The notes below the pieces were generated by a model. The model was not told the origin of the DNA and ran no database searches. It saw only the letters and a program-made list of their open reading frames with translations. From an uncultured Oscillospiraceae bacterium (lineage in GTDB: Bacteria > Bacillota_A > Clostridia > Oscillospirales > Acutalibacteraceae), in NCBI GenBank assembly GCA_910587995.1, contig CAJUNS010000002.1, positions 43,162 through 107,161 on the forward strand: a stretch of DNA of 64,000 bases, written 5' to 3'. Made by a program: the position numbers and the translations under genes. Below, piece by piece: positions 59,099 through 64,000 of this stretch (position 1 is its first letter; each line of letters starts with the position of its first letter).

Positions 59099-59872
59099 AT
59101 GAATGTAAAACTGTTGGCCTACACCCCTGACCCGGAGCGGACCGTGGCCTGCGCGGCCAAGCTCTGCTATGCCGCCGCGGACATCGACACGGTATATGAG
59201 GGCCTGACCCCGGAAAAAACGGAGCGCTTTCTCCACATGCTCAACAGCCTGGGCCATGAGAGCCCGGTGGAACATGTGAGCTTCACCTTTGGCATTGAGG
59301 GCGTGTCCCGGTCCCTGCTGGCCCAGATCACCCGCCATCGCATCGCCTCCTTCAGCGTGCAAAGCCAGCGCTATGTGAAGGAGTCTGCCTTTGAGTTTGT
59401 CATTCCCCCGGAAATTGCCGCCCTGCCCCAGGCGGCGGCGGAGTTCCGCCGGGCCATGGAGGAGGACGCGGCCCACTATGAGCGGCTGGCCGGGCTGTTG
59501 CAGCAGAAGCATGAGCGGGAGCTGCTGGCCCAGGGGCTCTCCCCGGAGGAGTCAGCTAAAAAAGCGGAGAAAATGGCCATTGAGGACGCCCGCTTTGTGC
59601 TGCCCAACGCCTGCGCCACCAAGATGATCTGCACCATGAACGCCCGGGAGCTGCGGCACTTCTTCGCCCACCGCTGCTGCAGCCGGGCCCAGTGGGAGAT
59701 CCGGGAGCTGGCCACCCAAATGCTGATGCTGGCCCGAGAGGCCGCCCCCACCCTCTTTGCCCAGGCGGGGCCGCCCTGCCTGCGGGGGGCCTGCCCGGAG
59801 GGGAAAATGTCCTGCGGCCGGACGGCGGAAATGCGGGAGAGATTCTTGGGCCCGGAGGTGGGGAAGAAATGA
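59099..59872 (+). CDS. thyX: flavin-dependent thymidylate synthase
   Basis: Makes dTMP from dUMP with methylenetetrahydrofolate, FAD and NADPH. The ThyX signature RHRIASFSVQSQRY starts at residue 79, with Ser 88 and Arg 91 in the right places. HESPVEHVSFTFGIEGVS, upstream of it, is also conserved. The 257-residue length is normal. ATG at 59099 after AAGGAGG. Its stop overlaps the tmk start by four bases, coupling two consecutive steps of dTTP synthesis. The folate one-carbon donor comes from GlyA, also in this window. Confidence 0.96.
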   Translation: MNVKLLAYTPDPERTVACAAKLCYAAADIDTVYEGLTPEKTERFLHMLNSLGHESPVEHVSFTFGIEGVSRSLLAQITRHRIASFSVQSQRYVKESAFEFVIPPEIAALPQAAAEFRRAMEEDAAHYERLAGLLQQKHERELLAQGLSPEESAKKAEKMAIEDARFVLPNACATKMICTMNARELRHFFAHRCCSRAQWEIRELATQMLMLAREAAPTLFAQAGPPCLRGACPEGKMSCGRTAEMRERFLGPEVGKK

Positions 59873-60513
59873 GCCTGCTTGTGGTAGAGGGTCTGGATGG
59901 CAGCGGCAAGAGCACTCAAGTGGCCTTGCTGGCCAGGGCTTTGGCCCAGCGGGGCCCCATGCGGAAAATTTCCTTTCCCGACTACGATTCCCCATCCTCC
60001 GCGCTGGTGAAAATGTACCTGGCCGGGGAGTTTGGCAGCGCCGGAGAAGTGGACCCCTATGCCGCGGGGGCCTTTTACGCAGTGGACCGGTATGCCAGCT
60101 TTCAAAAGGACTGGCAGGCGGATTACCGCCAGGGGACGCTGGTTTTAGCGGACCGCTACGCCACCTCCAACCTGCTGTACCAGATGGGTAAGCTGCCGGA
60201 GGCCCAGTGGCTGGACTACGCCGCCTGGGTGGAGGATTTTGAATACGGTAAGCTGGGCCTGCCCCGGCCGGACCGGGTGATTCTGCTGGACATGCCGGTG
60301 GAGGTCTCCCAAAAGCTGTTGGCCGTGCGGTATGAGGGGGACGACTCCCGGAAGGACATTCACGAGCGGGACCTGGAATTTTTACGGACCTGCGCCCGGT
60401 GCGCTCACTTTGCGGCGGAGCGGCTGGGCTGGCGGCTGGTACCCTGCGCGGTGGGGGGCGAACCTCTGCCTGTGGAGGAAATCCACCGGCGGGTGCTGGA
60501 GGCGGCTTTGTGA
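59869..60513 (+). CDS. tmk: thymidylate kinase
   Basis: Phosphorylates dTMP to dTDP. The 214-residue protein has P-loop VEGLDGSGKST, the DRY motif in LADRYATSNLLYQMGK and a lid region around GDDSRKDIHERD. The ATG overlaps the thyX stop (ATGA). The lid and LVKMYLAGEFG region differ somewhat from the E. coli type but fit the clostridial enzymes. Confidence 0.94.
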   Translation: MSLLVVEGLDGSGKSTQVALLARALAQRGPMRKISFPDYDSPSSALVKMYLAGEFGSAGEVDPYAAGAFYAVDRYASFQKDWQADYRQGTLVLADRYATSNLLYQMGKLPEAQWLDYAAWVEDFEYGKLGLPRPDRVILLDMPVEVSQKLLAVRYEGDDSRKDIHERDLEFLRTCARCAHFAAERLGWRLVPCAVGGEPLPVEEIHRRVLEAAL

Positions 60514-60611
60514 GGGGGGAGCTTTGACCCAAGACTATATCAAGGCATATGGAAGCGGCCCGGCACTGTCTCTGCTGGGCGGGACGCAATTGGGAAAGGA
60601 GCGGTAAATTT

Positions 60612-61163
60612 ATGGTATATGTATTTTTAGCGGAAGGTTTTGAACTGGTAGAGGCCATGGCCCCGGTGGATATTCTGCGCCGCGCTAAGGTGGAGGTGCG
60701 GACTGTAGGGGTGTCCGGCCGGCAGGTGGCGGCCTCCAACGGGGTGCGGGTGGAGGCCGATGTGGAACTGGCCCAGGCCCAACGGGAGGGCCTTTCAGCC
60801 ATTGTTCTGCCCGGCGGCCTGCCCGGCACGGTGAATTTGGAACAGTCCGCTGGAGTGCAGGGCTTTATTGACTACTGTGCCGGAGCGGGCATTTTGACCG
60901 CCGCCATCTGCGCCGCGCCCTCCATTCTGGCTCACAAGGGCCTGCTGCGGGGCCGGGAGGCCACGGCTTTCCCCAACTTCCAGAAGGACCTGGAAGAGGG
61001 CGGGGCCCGGCTGAGCCCGCGCTTTGTGGTGCGGGACGGGACGTTTATCACCGCCCGGGGCATGGGGGTTTCCACCCAGTTTGGCCTGGCGCTGGCAGAG
61101 GCACTGGCCTCCTCAGAAACAGCGGCCCAGATCAAGTCCAGCATTCAGTTCAGCCTGGAATAA
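60612..61163 (+). CDS. DJ-1/PfpI family protein
   Basis: A 183-residue protein of the DJ-1/ThiJ group. The conserved N-terminal glutamate is in LAEGFELVEAMAPVDILRRA, and the nucleophile-elbow cysteine in TAAICAAPSILAHKGLL; AIVLPGGLPGTVNLEQS and ITARGMGVSTQFGLALAEA complete the pattern. Members act as glyoxalase-like or deglycase enzymes or redox chaperones; the activity here cannot be assigned. AAAGGAGCGG precedes the ATG. Confidence 0.92.
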   Translation: MVYVFLAEGFELVEAMAPVDILRRAKVEVRTVGVSGRQVAASNGVRVEADVELAQAQREGLSAIVLPGGLPGTVNLEQSAGVQGFIDYCAGAGILTAAICAAPSILAHKGLLRGREATAFPNFQKDLEEGGARLSPRFVVRDGTFITARGMGVSTQFGLALAEALASSETAAQIKSSIQFSLE

Positions 61164-61205
61164 GCAGGCGGTATGGAAAACGGTACAAAGGAAGGAAACA
61201 AAGCT

Positions 61206-62504
61206 ATGAACCAGAATCCACAGTCCAACGGGGGGCAGAACTCCTCGGGCGGGTTTAAAGTGAACATTGACCAGCGGGACCTGATGGCCAGCTCTGCCGA
61301 GGCCAAGCGCCGCCGCTGGGAGAACCAGAACCTGGCGGAGCAGCCGGCCTCCTCCCCCAAGCGGTCCAGCCTGACGGAAAAGGAGCGCAAGGCGGAGAAA
61401 AAGGCCCACAAAAAGCGCAACCGGGTCAAGGCCCGGAAGAATAAGCGGGTCTTCTCCTTTGTGTGGCTGTGCATGGTGCTGCTGGTGTCCTTCACCCTGG
61501 CCAGCTATCTAACCGGCGGCTCCAACGACTTTTTTGCCGTGGGCAGGCCAGTGGGCACAGTGGATATTGTCATTCCCGAAGGGGTTCTGACCGAGGACCA
61601 GCTGGCGGACATCCTCTATAAGGCCGGAGCCATTAAAAAGCCGGAATTTTTCAGCCTCTACTGCAAAATCAAGGCGGATATGGAGGACTTTACCCCTGGC
61701 ATACACAAAAATGTGGGAACCGACCTGGACTATGAGTACCTGATCAACACCCTGATCGGCGGCACGGATAACCGTGAGGTGGTGGAGGTCACCCTGCCCG
61801 AGGGTATTACCGCCCTGCAGGCGGCCCGGCTTTTGGAGGAAAATGAGGTCTGCGATGCCCAGGAGTTTTTAACGGCGCTGAACTCCCGGGACTTTGACAA
61901 ATACGGCATGATTGCCGCCCTGGGAGAGACCAGCGGCCGGTACTACCGGCTGGAAGGCTACCTGTTCCCAGACACCTACCAGTTCTACAAGGGCGAGGAC
62001 CTGGAGGACGTAATTGGCAAGCTGCTTCACAACTTTGAGGTGAAGTTTGACAGCAACTTCCAGAAGAAGCTGGACGAGTCCGGCATGACCATGGACCAGG
62101 TAGTCACTTTGGCCAGCATCATTCAGGCGGAGGCGGCCAACGCCACGGACATGTTCGATGTTTCGGCGGTGCTGCACAACCGGTTGAAGTTCGGCGCGGA
62201 GCACGACATTTTCTTCCTGGAATGCGACTCCACCTCTTACTACCCCTACCGCAACGCCAAAGATATGGAGGAGCAGGGGGGAACCCTGAGCTATGGCAGC
62301 TACGACACCTACCAGGTGAAGGGCCTGCCTCCGGGGCCCATCTGCAACCCGGGCCAGCATGCCATCAACGCGGCCCTCAAGCCCAACACCGAGGGCGACG
62401 CATCGCAGTATTTGTACTTCTGCCACTCGGAGGATGGCGTGGCCTACTATGCTACCAACGAGTACGACCATGAGGAAAACAAGATATTGGCGGGGATAGA
62501 ATGA
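61206..62504 (+). CDS. mltG: endolytic murein transglycosylase
   Basis: Cuts nascent peptidoglycan strands at the membrane and sets glycan length. The 432-residue protein has a long basic cytoplasmic N-terminus (1-80), one membrane helix (82-102), a LysM-like segment, and the YceG domain with LEGYLFPDTYQFYKGED and the catalytic glutamate in LASIIQAEAAN (Glu 309). The end, KGLPPGPICNPGQHAINAAL, is typical of the family. ATG at 61206 preceded by AAAGGAAGG; an upstream in-frame ATG at 61173 lacks a site. It overlaps the U32 peptidase gene by four bases. Confidence 0.94.
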   Translation: MNQNPQSNGGQNSSGGFKVNIDQRDLMASSAEAKRRRWENQNLAEQPASSPKRSSLTEKERKAEKKAHKKRNRVKARKNKRVFSFVWLCMVLLVSFTLASYLTGGSNDFFAVGRPVGTVDIVIPEGVLTEDQLADILYKAGAIKKPEFFSLYCKIKADMEDFTPGIHKNVGTDLDYEYLINTLIGGTDNREVVEVTLPEGITALQAARLLEENEVCDAQEFLTALNSRDFDKYGMIAALGETSGRYYRLEGYLFPDTYQFYKGEDLEDVIGKLLHNFEVKFDSNFQKKLDESGMTMDQVVTLASIIQAEAANATDMFDVSAVLHNRLKFGAEHDIFFLECDSTSYYPYRNAKDMEEQGGTLSYGSYDTYQVKGLPPGPICNPGQHAINAALKPNTEGDASQYLYFCHSEDGVAYYATNEYDHEENKILAGIE

Positions 62505-63766
62505 GCGGAGCAAAGATGGAAAAAGAGTTTGGCGGCAGAAGAGGGCATGGGCCCGGAGCCATGCCAGAGCTTCTGGCCCCTGCCGGGGACATGGAGCGCC
62601 TGGAGGCTGCGGTACGCTATGGGGCGGACGCGGTGTACTTGGCGGGGAAGGACTATGGCATGCGGGCAGCGCCTGGAAATTTTACTCCAGAGGAGCTGGT
62701 GCGGGGAGTGGAGCTTTGCCACCAGCAGGGCGTGCGGGTCTATGTAACCTGCAACACGCTGCCCCGCAACGCTGAGTTAGAGGCCATGCCCCGCTTTTTG
62801 GAGCACTGTGCCCAGGCGGGAGTGGATGGCTTCATCATTTCCGACCTGGGGGTGCTGGCTTTGGCAAAGCGCCATGCTCCGCAGGTGGAGCGCCATGTGT
62901 CCACCCAAACGGGGATTGTCAACTATGCCGCCGCCCAAGCCTGCTGGGAGCTGGGGGCCAAGCGGGTGGTGCTGGCCCGAGAGGTCCCTCTGACAGAGAT
63001 CCGGGGCATCCGGGAGCGTATTCCGCCGGAGATGGAGCTGGAGGCCTTTGCCCACGGGAGCATGTGCGTGTCCTTTTCCGGGCGCTGCCTGCTTTCCAAC
63101 TATATGACCGGCCGGGACGCCAACCGGGGCCAATGCGCCCAGCCCTGCCGCTGGGAGTATACCCTGACGGAAAAACAGCGGCCGGACCAGCATTTTCCCA
63201 TAATCCAGGGCCAGGAGGGGACCTACATCCTTAACTCCAACGACCTGCGGATGATCCAGCACATTCCGGCCATGGTGGAGGCAGGCGTCAGCAGCCTGAA
63301 AATTGAGGGACGGGCCAAGTCGGCCTACTATGTGGCCTGCGTCACGGCAGCCTACCGGCGGGCCATCGACTTTTTCGCGTCCCACCCGGGAGAGGCCCTG
63401 CCGCCGGAGATTTTGGAGGAGACGGAGAAAATCAGCCACCGGGCCTATAGCCCTGGATTTTACTTTGGGGGCGAGCCAGGCCAGACCCCGGACCGCAGCC
63501 AGTATACCCGGAAATACCAGCTGGCGGCGGTGAGCGGGGGCCGGGCGGGCCAGTATGTCAAGCTCTACGAGCGCAACCGCTTCTGCCGGGGCGACTTGGC
63601 CGATGTGCTTCAACCCGGCCGGGAGCCCTTCACCATCCGGCTGGAGGAGCTGTATAACCAGGACTGGGAGCCCATAGAGGCCGCGCCCCACGCGGAGATG
63701 CTGGTCTATTGGAAAACGGACGCGGAGGTGGGCCAGGGGGCCTATCTGCGCATCCGACGAGAATAA
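62501..63766 (+). CDS. U32 family peptidase (TrhP/RlhA-like)
   Basis: A 421-residue protein. PELLAPAGDMERLEAAVRYG opens the family, and the U32 signature EAFAHGSMCVSFSGRCLLSN with CAQPCRWEY supplies the conserved cysteines. The family was named for collagenase activity, but several members (TrhP, RlhA) act in prephenate-dependent hydroxylation of tRNA or rRNA with an iron-sulfur cluster. A TrhP-like role in tRNA hydroxylation is the likelier reading (inference). It is translationally coupled to mltG by an ATGA overlap. Confidence 0.92.
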   Translation: MSGAKMEKEFGGRRGHGPGAMPELLAPAGDMERLEAAVRYGADAVYLAGKDYGMRAAPGNFTPEELVRGVELCHQQGVRVYVTCNTLPRNAELEAMPRFLEHCAQAGVDGFIISDLGVLALAKRHAPQVERHVSTQTGIVNYAAAQACWELGAKRVVLAREVPLTEIRGIRERIPPEMELEAFAHGSMCVSFSGRCLLSNYMTGRDANRGQCAQPCRWEYTLTEKQRPDQHFPIIQGQEGTYILNSNDLRMIQHIPAMVEAGVSSLKIEGRAKSAYYVACVTAAYRRAIDFFASHPGEALPPEILEETEKISHRAYSPGFYFGGEPGQTPDRSQYTRKYQLAAVSGGRAGQYVKLYERNRFCRGDLADVLQPGREPFTIRLEELYNQDWEPIEAAPHAEMLVYWKTDAEVGQGAYLRIRRE

Positions 63767-63768
63767 AA

Positions 63769-63845
63769 AACGGCCTGTCCGCACAGAGCCGGTCCAGAAG
63801 GGGCGTTCCTCCAAGGACTGGTTGGCGCGGGCAGGCCGCTTTCAT
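63769..63845 (+). terminator. branched terminator-like structure after the U32 gene
   Basis: CGGCCTGTCCGC (63771-63782) pairs with GCGGGCAGGCCG (63827-63838), enclosing a second stem (CCGGTCC/GGACTGG). A short CTTTC follows. The enclosed arm makes it longer than a simple terminator. Confidence 0.6.
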
Positions 63846-63910
63846 TGGGAGTGACCAAAGAATCGGAATCATCTAGGAAATAGGGGGCGGAGCTTATACC
63901 GCTGGCTTTG

Positions 63911-64000
63911 CCAAGTGTGACGTTGGCAAAGCCAAGTATGACATTGGCAAAGCCAAGTATGACGTTGGCAAAGCCAAGTATGACGTTGGCAAAGCCAAGT
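63911..64000 (+). repeat. 21-bp palindromic tandem repeat, cut by the window edge
   Basis: Four full units and a partial fifth. Each begins CCAAGTATGACG and ends TTGGCAAAG, so adjacent units form the palindrome TTGGCAAAGCCAA. Only two single-base differences are seen between units (GTG for ATG; ATT for GTT). The array continues past base 64000. Confidence 0.9.

Noticed and set aside
63911..64000. Possible CRISPR array
   Set aside because: The 21-bp units are directly adjacent with no variable spacers.

Overview
The window looks like chromosomal DNA of a high-GC, anaerobic, spore-forming, flagellated member of class Clostridia, most like the Oscillospiraceae/Ruminococcaceae group. Evidence: SpoIIR (sporulation), a flagellin, an S-layer-homology (SLH) esterase, a class B sortase, type III glutamine synthetase, a high-molecular-weight rubredoxin, LL-diaminopimelate aminotransferase (DapL), RqcH, AddB, ECF-type vitamin transporters and consensus sigma-A promoters (TTGACA-17-TATAAT). 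The taxon is inferred from gene content, not from any search. No rRNA, tRNA, CRISPR array, phage or intact transposase was seen. No obvious DNA-binding transcription factor is encoded in the 64 kb.

Layout. 1-4252: end of a riboflavin-type ECF S component, then leftward diguanylate cyclase and GlnN. 4253-5053: gene-free stretch with dispersed repeats. 5054-14843: carA, a Nudix hydrolase, an unusual carB-dapF gene fusion, a LURP-one protein, a small membrane protein, a second stand-alone dapF, pyrG and grpB; this joins pyrimidine and lysine/peptidoglycan supply. 15064-16233: dapL. 16292-18810: an AT-richer island with two related secreted proteins facing a secreted cysteine amidase. 18913-23371: DUF1858, trmK, nif3-like, GNAT and rqcH. 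23385-24297: small ORF and about 0.7 kb of unassigned DNA. 24298-30665: a complete peptide ABC transporter operon. 30797-34611: sortase B, uxaC, chromate-transporter pair. 34641-36258: tRNA modification pair (TtcA-like and TcdA). 36274-38464: small membrane protein, rubredoxin-flavoprotein, glyA. 38616-42177: coenzyme A module (coaBC divergent from panT-coaX). 42205-43047: permease. 43487-47853: spoIIR, addB without addA, small membrane protein. 47983-52995: oligopeptidase F, sugar kinase, SLH esterase. 53515-55930: surface proteins and flagellin. 56075-63766: DegV, nitroreductase, orphan solute-binding lipoprotein, thyX-tmk, DJ-1 family protein, mltG and a U32 peptidase.

The intergenic DNA is rich in small palindromic repeats. 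I see at least five families: a three-hairpin element bounded by GTTAACGC and GCGTTTACTA (six copies), an element of about 85 bp (three copies), a two-hairpin element whose stems covary (two copies), a TA-flanked MITE with GGGCTTGTTTGAAAA ends (one full copy, one end), and a 99-bp nested hairpin before rqcH. A 21-bp palindromic tandem repeat runs off the right edge.

Most noteworthy: the CarB-DapF fusion beside a second DapF; the secreted FHDIFP-motif protein pair with its convergent amidase; and the three-hairpin repeat family.
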